Made by a program: the position numbers and the translations under genes
The notes under the pieces: model-generated
Databases searched by the model: none
What the model was told of the DNA's origin: nothing
The model's input: the letters and a program-made list of their open reading frames with translations, nothing else
Source: Chromatiaceae bacterium
GTDB lineage: Bacteria > Pseudomonadota > Gammaproteobacteria > Chromatiales > Chromatiaceae
DNA length: 13,990 bases
Assembly (NCBI GenBank): GCA_016938795.1
Contig: JAFGTZ010000038.1
Location: 1 to 13,990 of the forward strand
Reading direction: 5' to 3'
Part shown: piece after piece, positions 7,952 through 13,840 of the stretch
Layout: the number at the start of each line of letters is the position of its first letter
Numbering within the stretch: the first letter of the stretch is position 1

Positions 7952-7981
7952 CTGAACCCGGCACCGGTTTCGGGCTATGCT
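7952..7981 (+). promoter_or_regulatory. possible promoter for pilT
   Basis: The 119 bp gap before pilT contains TATGCT (7976-7981), with CTGAAC 18 bases upstream (7952-7957). Both match consensus only partly. The gap is larger than others in this cluster, which fits separate transcription of pilT. I found no sigma-54 site here. Confidence 0.2.
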
Positions 7982-8044
7982 AGGGGCTGGATCAAGACCT
8001 TGTCCCGGTCGGTCGCGCCGGGCTGAACATGCACGGAGTCAGTC

Positions 8045-9082
8045 GTGGACATTGCCGAACTGCTTGCCTTCAGCGTCAAAAACAACGCATCCGACCTTCA
8101 TCTCTCATCCGGGCTGCCGCCCATGATTCGTGTCGATGGCGAGATGCGCCGCATCAATGTTCCACCCCTGGAGCATCGTGCCGTGCATGCCCTCGTCTAC
8201 GACATCATGAACGACAAGCAGCGCAAGGACTACGAGGAGTTTCTCGAAACCGACTTTTCCTTCGAGATTCCGGGCGTGGCGCGCTTTCGTGTCAACGCCT
8301 TCAACCAGAAGCGTGGTGCGGGCGCGGTCTTCCGTACCATCCCCACCAAGGTGCTCTCGCTGGAGGATCTGAACGCGCCCTCGGTGTTCAAGGACATCAT
8401 TAACGTGCCGCGCGGCATGGTCTTGGTGACGGGACCGACCGGTTCGGGCAAATCGACCACGCTCGCGGCCATGGTCGACTACCTCAATGAACACGAATAT
8501 GCGCACATCCTGACCATCGAGGATCCCATCGAGTTCGTGCATGCCAGCAAGAAGTGTCTGATCAACCAGCGCGAGGTGCATCGCGATACCCTGGGGTTCA
8601 GCGAGGCGCTGCGCTCGGCGCTGCGTCAGGATCCGGACATCATTCTGGTGGGCGAGATGCGCGACCTGGAAACCATCCGTCTGGCGCTGACCGCCGCCGA
8701 AACAGGTCACCTGGTCTTTGGCACCCTGCACACCACCTCGGCGGCCAAGACCATCGACCGCATCATCGACGTCTTTCCAGCGGCGGAAAAGGAGATGGTG
8801 CGCTCCATGCTCTCAGAGTCGCTGCGTGCCGTGGTCTCGCAAACCCTGCTGAAGAAGACCGGCGGCGGTCGCGTGGCCGCGCATGAGATCATGGTGGGCA
8901 CGCCGGCCATCCGCAATCTCATCCGCGAGGGCAAGGTGGCACAGATGTATTCAGCCATCCAGACCGGCCAGGCGCATGGGATGCAGACGCTCGATCAGTG
9001 TCTCAAGGACATGGTCCACAAGGGGGTCATCTCGCGTAAGGATGCGCGCGTCAAGGCGCAGCACAAGGAGAGCTTCAGTTAA
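8045..9082 (+). CDS. pilT: type IV pilus retraction ATPase PilT
   Basis: PilT is the hexameric motor at the inner face of the cytoplasmic membrane that disassembles type IV pili and powers twitching. The 345-residue product is full length (about 344 in Pseudomonas). It shows an N-terminal PAS-like region (SDLHLSSGLPPMIRVDG), the arginine-bearing RFRVNAFNQ, Walker A GPTGSGKST (130-138), the Asp box LTIEDPIEF (157-164), Walker B ILVGEMRD with catalytic E204, the His box GHLVFGTLHT (221-230) and the retraction motif AIRNLIRE (288-295). That motif and the overall match identify PilT rather than PilU. The start is GTG at 8045 with GGAG six bases upstream. No pilU follows; the next gene is convergent purE. 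Confidence 0.97.
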   Translation: MDIAELLAFSVKNNASDLHLSSGLPPMIRVDGEMRRINVPPLEHRAVHALVYDIMNDKQRKDYEEFLETDFSFEIPGVARFRVNAFNQKRGAGAVFRTIPTKVLSLEDLNAPSVFKDIINVPRGMVLVTGPTGSGKSTTLAAMVDYLNEHEYAHILTIEDPIEFVHASKKCLINQREVHRDTLGFSEALRSALRQDPDIILVGEMRDLETIRLALTAAETGHLVFGTLHTTSAAKTIDRIIDVFPAAEKEMVRSMLSESLRAVVSQTLLKKTGGGRVAAHEIMVGTPAIRNLIREGKVAQMYSAIQTGQAHGMQTLDQCLKDMVHKGVISRKDARVKAQHKESFS

Positions 9083-9576
9083 GCCTGTTCCAGGCGCACG
9101 GCCTTTTCCAGCACCATGGCCTCCAGCTCGCGCTTGTAGCGGGCGACCCGCTCGCGGATGTCCGCATCGCCCGCGCCCAGGATCTGGGCGGCGAGGATAC
9201 CGGCATTGCGCGCTCCGTCGATGGCCACCGTGGCCACCGGCACCCCGGCGGGCATCTGCACGATGGAGAGCAACGAATCCTGACCCGAGAGGCTTGCGCT
9301 TTTCACCGGCACCCCAATCACCGGCAGCGGCGTGATGGCCGCGACCATGCCCGGCAGATGGGCCGCACCGCCTGCGCCCGCGATGATGACCCGCAAGCCT
9401 CGCTCCACGGCGTTCTCGGCATAGTCGTAGAGGCGGCGCGGGGTGCGGTGCGCCGAGACGATGGAGAGTTCATAAGGGATGGCAAGCTCATCGAGAACCT
9501 CGGCCGCCTGGCGCATCACTGGCAGATCGGAATCGCTGCCCATGATGATGCCGATCTGAACGTGGTCTTGAGTCAC
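9079..9576 (-). CDS. purE: N5-carboxyaminoimidazole ribonucleotide mutase
   Basis: PurE class I converts N5-CAIR to CAIR in purine synthesis. The 165-residue product has GSDSDLPVM (13-21), the catalytic SAHRTP with H43, AGAGGAAHLPGM, and PLPVIGVPVKS in the usual order. The start is GTG at 9576, overlapping the purK stop by four bases (GTGA), so the two are translationally coupled and act in sequence: PurK makes N5-CAIR, PurE rearranges it. The stop shares TTAA with the convergent pilT stop. Order purK then purE on the transcript is the reverse of the common purE-purK order. Confidence 0.96.
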   Translation of the reverse strand: MTQDHVQIGIIMGSDSDLPVMRQAAEVLDELAIPYELSIVSAHRTPRRLYDYAENAVERGLRVIIAGAGGAAHLPGMVAAITPLPVIGVPVKSASLSGQDSLLSIVQMPAGVPVATVAIDGARNAGILAAQILGAGDADIRERVARYKRELEAMVLEKAVRLEQA

Positions 9577-10727
9577 GGGTGATCCTCTCCGGATATCTCG
9601 ATCAGGGTGCGTACCTTTTCCGCCTTGGCCCGCGCGGCATCGAGACTGGGGTCGAGCACCGTGACATGGCCCATCTTGCGAAAGGGGGCGGTGGCGGCCT
9701 TGCCGTAGAGATGCAGACAGACGCCGGGCATGGCCAGCGCCTCGCTCAGACCGCTGATGACGGGACGCCCCCGGTGGCCGGGCGCACCGAGCAGATTAAT
9801 CATGGCGGCGGGCGAGAGCTGATCGGTGGAACCGAGCGGCAGACCGACCACGGCGCGCAGATGCTGCTCGAACTGGTCGGTGACATTGGCCTCGATGGTG
9901 TGGTGGCCCGAGTTGTGGGTGCGCGGCGCCACCTCGTTGACCAGGAAGTCGTCCTGTTCGGTGAGGAACATCTCGATGCCAAAGATGCCTACCCCGCCTA
10001 GCGCCTCGACAGTGCGCACGGCCAGCACCTGGGCCGCGCGCGCCAGATCCTCGGAAATTTGCGCCGGCGCGAGCAGCATCTCAAGCACGTTCTCGCCCGG
10101 GCGAAAGCGCATCTCGACCGCTGGATAGCAACGACAGTCGCCATCGCGCCCACGCGCCACCAGCACGGCAATCTCCTTGCGCGCCGGCACGAAACGCTCA
10201 AGCAGCGAGGGCGCGGGCAGATGGGCGTGGTAATCCTCGGGGCCGCGCAGAATGGCAACGCCGCGACCATCGTAGCCGCCGCGACACATCTTCTGCACCA
10301 GCGGATAGCCAAAGGCCGCGAAGGCCTCGGCGCTGGGCTCGGGCATAGGGATGAAGGGGGCCGTGGGGATGCCGGCGGCAGCCAGCGCCTCCTTTTGGGT
10401 GAGCTTGTCCTGGATGATCGCGAGCACGCTTGGCGAGGGGTGGATCTGATGACCCTCGCGCGCGAGCTGGATCAGGGTCTCGGCATCGATGTTCTCGATA
10501 TCGAAGGTGATGACATCGCAGGAGTCGGCCAGCTCGCGCAGGCGTGCCGGATCGTCGTAGTTGCCGACGATCTGATGGCCGGACACCTGTCCAGCGGGCG
10601 AGCCGGGCATGGGATCGAGCACCACACAGGTGCAGCCGATGCGCTTGGCGGCCTTGGCCATCATGCGCCCGAGCTGACCACCGCCGATGATGCCGATGCG
10701 TGCTAGGGGTAAGGGAAAACGGTCCAT
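9573..10727 (-). CDS. purK: N5-carboxyaminoimidazole ribonucleotide synthase
   Basis: PurK is an ATP-grasp enzyme that carboxylates AIR with ATP and bicarbonate to give N5-CAIR. The 384-residue product has the N-terminal dinucleotide-like loop IGIIGGGQLGRMM, the FDIENID segment, the ATP-grasp RGGYDGRGV, and the metal-binding stretch NEVAPRTHNSGHHTIEA. I chose the ATG at 10727 because MDRFPLPLARIGIIGGG fits family starts; longer in-frame readings run into rsmE. No clear ribosome site is seen upstream. A 67 bp gap separates it from rsmE on the same strand, so co-transcription is likely. Confidence 0.96.
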   Translation of the reverse strand: MDRFPLPLARIGIIGGGQLGRMMAKAAKRIGCTCVVLDPMPGSPAGQVSGHQIVGNYDDPARLRELADSCDVITFDIENIDAETLIQLAREGHQIHPSPSVLAIIQDKLTQKEALAAAGIPTAPFIPMPEPSAEAFAAFGYPLVQKMCRGGYDGRGVAILRGPEDYHAHLPAPSLLERFVPARKEIAVLVARGRDGDCRCYPAVEMRFRPGENVLEMLLAPAQISEDLARAAQVLAVRTVEALGGVGIFGIEMFLTEQDDFLVNEVAPRTHNSGHHTIEANVTDQFEQHLRAVVGLPLGSTDQLSPAAMINLLGAPGHRGRPVISGLSEALAMPGVCLHLYGKAATAPFRKMGHVTVLDPSLDAARAKAEKVRTLIEISGEDHP

Positions 10728-10794
10728 GGGGCAATGATCGGGGATCCGGGCAAAATTGGAAAGCCCCAAGGCGCGTATTGGCGTACATGGACGG

Positions 10795-11523
10795 CTAAAA
10801 ATCACCCCAAAGCGCCTGAATGGCGGCAATAGCGGCCAAGGGCGCGGTTTCGGTGCGCAAGATGCGCGGGCCGAGGCGCACACCAACACAGCCTTGGGCC
10901 ATGGCCTGGGTGCGTTCGGCGGGACTCAGACCGCCCTCGGGGCCGATCAGCAGGGTGAGCGCGCCATCGCTCGGCGGAGGGCCATCGGTGAGCGCCCGCT
11001 CGCCGAGCGGGTCGAGCAGCAGGGCGCCGGCAGGGGCTTGCTGAAGCCATTGGGTAAAAGCCATGGGCGGATCGAGGCGTGGAACCCGGCGCCGCCCGCT
11101 TTGCTCGCAGGCGCCAATCACAACGCCTTGCCAATGCTCCAGACGTCGCTCCGCGCGCTTCGCGTCGAGCCGCACCAGGGTGCGCTCGGTCAGCAGCGGG
11201 CTGAGCCGATTCACGCCTAGCTCCACCGCCTTTTGTAGCGCGTAGTCCATGCGCTCGCCGCGCGAGATACCCAGAGCGAGGCTAATGTCCAGAGGCGGGG
11301 TGGGCTCGCTTTCGCCAGCAGCCAGAATCCGGGCCTGCGCCAGATCGCGCCCGAGTGACTCCAAGCGGGCCCTGTAATCCCGTCCATCGCCGTTGAAGAG
11401 ACAAAACGAGGCGCCTTCACCGAGACGCAGAACCTGAACAAGGTGGCGTCTGGCCTCGGGAGGCAGTTCGATCAGGCGATCGGGGATGAGTGGAAGATCG
11501 ATGAAGATTCGGCTCTGTCGCAT
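10795..11523 (-). CDS. rsmE: 16S rRNA (uracil-1498-N3)-methyltransferase
   Basis: RsmE methylates N3 of U1498 of 16S rRNA in the small subunit, using S-adenosylmethionine. The 242-residue length matches E. coli RsmE (243). An N-terminal PUA-like region (RHLVQVLRLGEG) precedes the SPOUT knot domain with EQSGRRRVP (about 140-148), LLIGPEGGLSPAE (191-203) and LGPRILRTETAPLAA (217-231). The ATG at 11523 fits the usual MRxxRIF start; an upstream in-frame ATG would add 27 unconserved residues. It is first in the minus-strand rsmE-purK-purE group and divergent from rpoH. Confidence 0.95.
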   Translation of the reverse strand: MRQSRIFIDLPLIPDRLIELPPEARRHLVQVLRLGEGASFCLFNGDGRDYRARLESLGRDLAQARILAAGESEPTPPLDISLALGISRGERMDYALQKAVELGVNRLSPLLTERTLVRLDAKRAERRLEHWQGVVIGACEQSGRRRVPRLDPPMAFTQWLQQAPAGALLLDPLGERALTDGPPPSDGALTLLIGPEGGLSPAERTQAMAQGCVGVRLGPRILRTETAPLAAIAAIQALWGDF

Positions 11524-11633
11524 GGTCTCGCGGCTCAGATTCAGGGGACGGGATGCGTGGGTCAGGTTTTGAGAGTTTGCCGGGAATTTAGAGAGTGTCG
11601 TCACACGCGCAAGGCGCGAAGGCTAACGAAACG

Positions 11634-11648
11634 GTGCGCAATGCGCAC
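11634..11648. repeat. inverted repeat GTGCGC-AAT-GCGCAC
   Basis: Perfect 6 bp arms separated by AAT lie 111 bp upstream of the rsmE start. It could bind a dimeric regulator. In GC-rich DNA such short GC palindromes also arise by chance. Confidence 0.35.
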
Positions 11649-11746
11649 GGACGGCGTCGCCATCTGGGGCCGCATCTTGTGACGAGATCATCTAAGCTAA
11701 TTGCATGAATAGAAAGGACTATTTTTATCATCTTTGTAGCCTATGA

Positions 11747-11780
11747 GGGCTATCGGAACATACGATGTCCGATTCGGCCC
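11747..11780. repeat. 34 bp imperfect inverted repeat upstream of rpoH
   Basis: The core arms TCGGAACAT and ATGTCCGA pair over 8 bp with one bulged A around an ACG loop (11753-11772). Outer arms GGGC (11747-11750) and GCCC (11777-11780) extend it across a short internal loop. No T-run follows, so it is not an intrinsic terminator for either strand. It lies about 75 bp upstream of the sigma-E-like promoter and could be an operator. Confidence 0.45.
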
Positions 11781-11822
11781 TTCCCCTCTTGCCCGCGCTA
11801 CCGCTTCTACCTAGAGTTTTAC

Positions 11823-11851
11823 TGAACTTTTCGTCAAGGCGAATGCTCAAA
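11823..11851 (+). promoter_or_regulatory. putative sigma-E-dependent promoter of rpoH
   Basis: TGAACTT (11823-11829) matches the sigma-E -35 motif GGAACTT except for one base, and TCAAA (11847-11851) matches the -10 motif, with a 17-base spacer. An AT-rich stretch precedes the -35. In E. coli, rpoH is transcribed from one promoter (P3) by sigma-E, so both position and target agree. A start near 11858 would give a leader of about 73 bases. Confidence 0.6.
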
Positions 11852-11868
11852 AACCACGTTTAGGGTAT

Positions 11869-11877
11869 TGTCATAAT
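11869..11877 (+). promoter_or_regulatory. possible sigma-70 extended -10 promoter of rpoH
   Basis: TG-T-CATAAT matches TGnTATAAT except at the first base of the hexamer. No good -35 lies 16-18 bases upstream, which is common for extended -10 promoters. The start would be near 11884. A competing reading uses TTGTCA (11868-11873) as a -35 with TAGGAT (11892-11897) as -10 at 18 bases. Confidence 0.4.
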
Positions 11878-11905
11878 CCTTAGCGATAAGCTAGGATATT
11901 TATCC
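11876..11905 (+). promoter_or_regulatory. mutually exclusive hairpins in the rpoH leader
   Basis: Arms ATCCTTAGC (11876-11884) and GCTAGGAT (11890-11897) pair over 8 bp with one bulged T and a GATAA loop. GGAT of the right arm also pairs with ATCC at 11902-11905 in a second, shorter hairpin, so the two cannot form together. UCCU of the left arm could alternatively pair with AGGA (11926-11929) beside the start codon. Such alternatives could make rpoH translation temperature-dependent, as in E. coli. The start site decides how much of this is transcribed. Confidence 0.4.
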
Positions 11906-11930
11906 AGGTTCACAACTCAGGTATTAGGAC

Positions 11931-12770
11931 ATGGCCAAGGATCTTCTGCTCGTGCCGACAGGCAACATCGATGCTTACATCAGCGCCGCTTACCAGATTC
12001 CGGTCCTGACACCCGAAGAGGAGCGGTCGCTCGCGATTGATCTGCGCGATCATGGCAACATGGAGGCGGCCAAGCGTCTGGTCACCTCGCATCTGCGCTT
12101 TGTGATCCGCATCGCGCGTGGTTATCTCGGCTATGGTCTGCCGCTGCCAGACCTAATTCAGGAAGGCAGCGTGGGTCTCATGAAGGCGGTACGCCGCTTC
12201 GAGCCCGACATGGGCGTGCGTCTGGTGTCCTTCGCGGTGCACTGGATTCGCGCCGAGATTCACGAATACATCCTGCGTAACTGGCGCATCGTGAAGGTGG
12301 CGACCACCAAGGCGCAGCGCAAGCTCTTCTTTAACCTGCGTAGCTCCAAGAAGCGCCTGGGCTGGTTCACGCGCGAGGAGGTAGAGGAAGTGGCGGCCGA
12401 TCTTGGCGTCAAACCCGAGACAGTGCTGCAGATGGAATCGCGTCTGGCCAGCCAGGATCTGTCGTTCGACGCGCTTGACGATGACGACGACGATGGTCCG
12501 GTTGCGCCCTCGACCTATCTGCCCGATGTCAGCATGGAGCCCGCCCGGCTGCTGGAGCGTGAGGATACCGATCGCAACCAGCGCGAACGCCTCCACGCCG
12601 CCTTGGCAGGGCTCGACGAGCGCAGCAAGATCATTCTGCGCGAGCGCTGGCTGGTGGAGAAAAAACAAACCCTTCACGAACTGGCCGAACAGTTCGGCGT
12701 CTCCGCCGAGCGCATCCGCCAGATCGAGAAAAATGCCATGAAAAAGCTGCGCCTACAGCTTGAAATCTAA
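11931..12770 (+). CDS. rpoH: RNA polymerase heat-shock sigma factor RpoH (sigma-32)
   Basis: RpoH directs RNA polymerase to heat-shock promoters (chaperones, proteases). The 279-residue product matches the family length (284 in E. coli). Core-binding region 2.2 reads DLIQEGSVGLMKAVRRF (74-90), followed by VRLVSFAVHWIRAEIHEY and RNWRIVKVATTKAQRKL. The RpoH box QRKLFFNLR sits at 129-137, which separates it from RpoS and RpoD. The region 4.2 helix-turn-helix TLHELAEQFGVSAERIRQIE lies near the C-terminus. An Asp run (183-188) lies between the core regions. Residues corresponding to the E. coli region 2.1 turnover site are similar (M44, A47, V51). CAGG lies about 9 bases before the ATG. It is monocistronic, bounded by its terminator. 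Confidence 0.97.
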   Translation: MAKDLLLVPTGNIDAYISAAYQIPVLTPEEERSLAIDLRDHGNMEAAKRLVTSHLRFVIRIARGYLGYGLPLPDLIQEGSVGLMKAVRRFEPDMGVRLVSFAVHWIRAEIHEYILRNWRIVKVATTKAQRKLFFNLRSSKKRLGWFTREEVEEVAADLGVKPETVLQMESRLASQDLSFDALDDDDDDGPVAPSTYLPDVSMEPARLLEREDTDRNQRERLHAALAGLDERSKIILRERWLVEKKQTLHELAEQFGVSAERIRQIEKNAMKKLRLQLEI

Positions 12771-12789
12771 ATGCTTTTCGACCGCCTCT

Positions 12790-12820
12790 GCCGCTCCAGA
12801 GTCATCTGGAGCGGCTTTTT
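12790..12820 (+). terminator. Rho-independent terminator of rpoH
   Basis: An 11 bp perfect stem (GCCGCTCCAGA with TCTGGAGCGGC), a GTCA loop and a TTTTT run lie 20 bases after the rpoH stop. There is no T-run on the other strand, so it works only for rpoH. Confidence 0.95.
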
Positions 12821-12849
12821 ATTGGCAGCACCGGTTGGTTTTTACGCGG

Positions 12850-12872
12850 ATTGAGCGCTTTCTTAGCTCAAT
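12850..12872. repeat. inverted repeat at the 3' end of the minus-strand membrane protein gene
   Basis: ATTGAGC and GCTCAAT, 9 bases apart, bracket the stop codon (12863-12865) of the minus-strand gene. The stem has 7 bp. The minus-strand reading lacks a following T-run, so a terminator role is doubtful; it may protect or shape the 3' end of the transcript. Confidence 0.35.
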
Positions 12873-13291
12873 GACTGCACCACGGCCTTGCCGTATCGGG
12901 TTCGGTAATTCATTCGCGTCTGAACAATGAGCAGGCTCATAAACAGCATTAATGCGCCAATCAGGGAAATAAAAGGATGGAGTGATACAAGCATCATGAG
13001 CATCGCCCCAAGGACCGTACCTAGATAGGGGAGTGACTCATAGATTGATTCTGGCAACCATATGACTTTATTGCGTTTTCTGTAAAATAATCGTGGATGC
13101 TTTGCAATTTTTGCGTATTTTGCACGATGTTGCATCCGCATGTTGAGAATGCCCAAGTTAATCAGTAGGAGCATAGCGCCGAACAGAGATGCAGGAGCAT
13201 TTCTGGAAACGGCGGCCATACAGAATGCTCCAAAAATTGCCCCAAAATAGGGCAGTGATTCATAAACAGGTTTAGGCCACCAAATAATCAT
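12863..13291 (-). CDS. small four-helix membrane protein with an internal duplication
   Basis: I do not recognise a function. The 142-residue product consists of two tandem copies of one unit, residues 2-65 and 76-139 (offset 74), identical at about 27 of 64 aligned positions. Each copy starts with IW-x-P and YESLPY, then two hydrophobic helices (about 12-29 and 34-51; 86-103 and 108-125), and ends with a basic tail containing RM, R, Y and K. The positive-inside rule suggests both tails face the cytoplasm. The ATG at 13291 has GGAG seven bases upstream, a strong ribosome site; a longer reading to 13357 lacks that support. The gene is clearly AT-richer than its neighbours, suggesting transfer or relaxed selection. 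A weak TTGTCA -35-like element lies at 13383-13388. Confidence 0.8.
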   Translation of the reverse strand: MIIWWPKPVYESLPYFGAIFGAFCMAAVSRNAPASLFGAMLLLINLGILNMRMQHRAKYAKIAKHPRLFYRKRNKVIWLPESIYESLPYLGTVLGAMLMMLVSLHPFISLIGALMLFMSLLIVQTRMNYRTRYGKAVVQSLS

Positions 13292-13299
13292 TCTTATTC

Positions 13300-13321
13300 T
13301 CCGGCAACCCGAATGGCCGGA
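13300..13321 (-). promoter_or_regulatory. hairpin overlapping the ribosome site of the membrane protein gene
   Basis: TCCGGC and GCCGGA form a 6 bp stem with a 10-base loop. On the minus strand the right arm includes GGA of the GGAG ribosome site, so it could partly hide that site in the mRNA. The stem is short and the effect is inferred. Confidence 0.3.
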
Positions 13322-13409
13322 AGGATCACGCATGCGCCGGTCTCGCTTTTCAAGCATTGCTTAATTTCTGAAAAATACAAGATGACAATCAGGCTTTTTA
13401 CGAAAAGGA

Positions 13410-13809
13410 ATGCCTCTGGAGAATGTCCGGCGCACGCTGGCCGATCTCGAAGGGCGTTTGGAGAGCCGCAAGCGCGAGTTGCAGGCCATGCGTCAGGTGG
13501 TAACGGCATACGCCGGTGGTTTTAGGGGCGGCAACCCGAACCGCGCCATATCGAGGTCAAGGGGCGGGTGACGGGGGCCGACACCCTGACCGTGAGCCGC
13601 AACGAGATCCTCTATGCCTTCAATCAGGGCGACAAGTTCGTCCTCGCCATCGTGCTGGTCAACCCGGACGACAGCACCGACGGGCCCTATTACATCCGTA
13701 ACCCCTTCGATCAGGAACCGGGTTGGGGGGCGCTTCGATCAACTACAACCTGAGCGAGTTGTTGGCGCGGGCAGAGCGCGGGTGCGCCGGTATATGGCTA
13801 CAATTGTAG
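13410..13809 (+). pseudogene. frameshifted C-terminal fragment of a DUF3883-type protein
   Basis: The coding signal is clear but moves between frames. Frame one (from 13410) reads a charged coiled-coil-like stretch, LADLEGRLESRKRELQAMRQ. Near 13513 a second frame reads PVVLGAA. From 13538 a third frame reads EPRHIEVKGRV, then NEILYAFNQGDKFVLAIVLV and PYYIRNPFDQEPGWG. From about 13735 the frame shifts again to SINYNLSELLARAERG, ending at TAG 13807-13809. IEVKGR with the following sheet/helix pattern resembles DUF3883 (NO VEIN C-terminal-like), usually found at the end of large helicase-related proteins. Only the tail remains; the 5' end stops where AT-rich DNA begins. At least three frame changes argue for a dead gene, though one lies in a six-G run where a base-calling error is possible. 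Confidence 0.72.
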
Positions 13810-13810
13810 C
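13797..13810. promoter_or_regulatory. perfect 14 bp palindrome, likely antitoxin operator
   Basis: GCTACAATTGTAGC is its own reverse complement and lies 30 bases before the antitoxin ATG. It contains TACAAT (13799-13804), a good -10 match, and TATATG lies just upstream. An operator overlapping the -10 is the usual layout of autorepressed toxin-antitoxin operons. No clear -35 was seen. Confidence 0.55.
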
Positions 13811-13840
13811 GACACGATGCCATCACGCGAGCAATCTTCT

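Larger units (their letters stand above)
11524..11930. other. 407 bp divergent intergenic region between rsmE and rpoH
   Basis: I see no protein gene here. The middle and rpoH-proximal parts (about 11690-11930) are visibly AT-richer than the flanking genes, as expected for promoters. The region holds an inverted repeat near rsmE, a long imperfect palindrome at 11747-11780, a sigma-E-like promoter, an extended -10 element and leader hairpins for rpoH. No convincing promoter for rsmE could be pinned down. Confidence 0.8.

Noticed and set aside
6963..7964. 333-codon minus-strand open frame opposite the kinase gene
   Set aside because: The plus strand encodes a kinase with H, N, G1 and G2 boxes; the minus frame has no motif or ribosome site.
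7922..7995. TTGATCC and GGATCAA inverted repeat flanking the pilT upstream gap
   Set aside because: The arms are 7 bp and 60 bases apart, and one arm contains the kinase stop codon; probably chance.
8004..8022. CCCGG/CCGGG stem before pilT as a terminator
   Set aside because: Only 5 bp with no T-run after it.
8045..9082. pilU instead of pilT
   Set aside because: The N-terminus MDIAELLAFSV, the AIRNLIRE motif and the 345-residue length fit PilT.
11678..11693. CRP-like site (TGTGA half-site)
   Set aside because: The second half-site does not match TCACA at the required spacing.
11900..11908. DnaA box in the rpoH promoter (TTATCCAGG)
   Set aside because: Matches TTATCCACA at seven of nine only, and a single site; E. 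coli rpoH has DnaA boxes but this is not enough.
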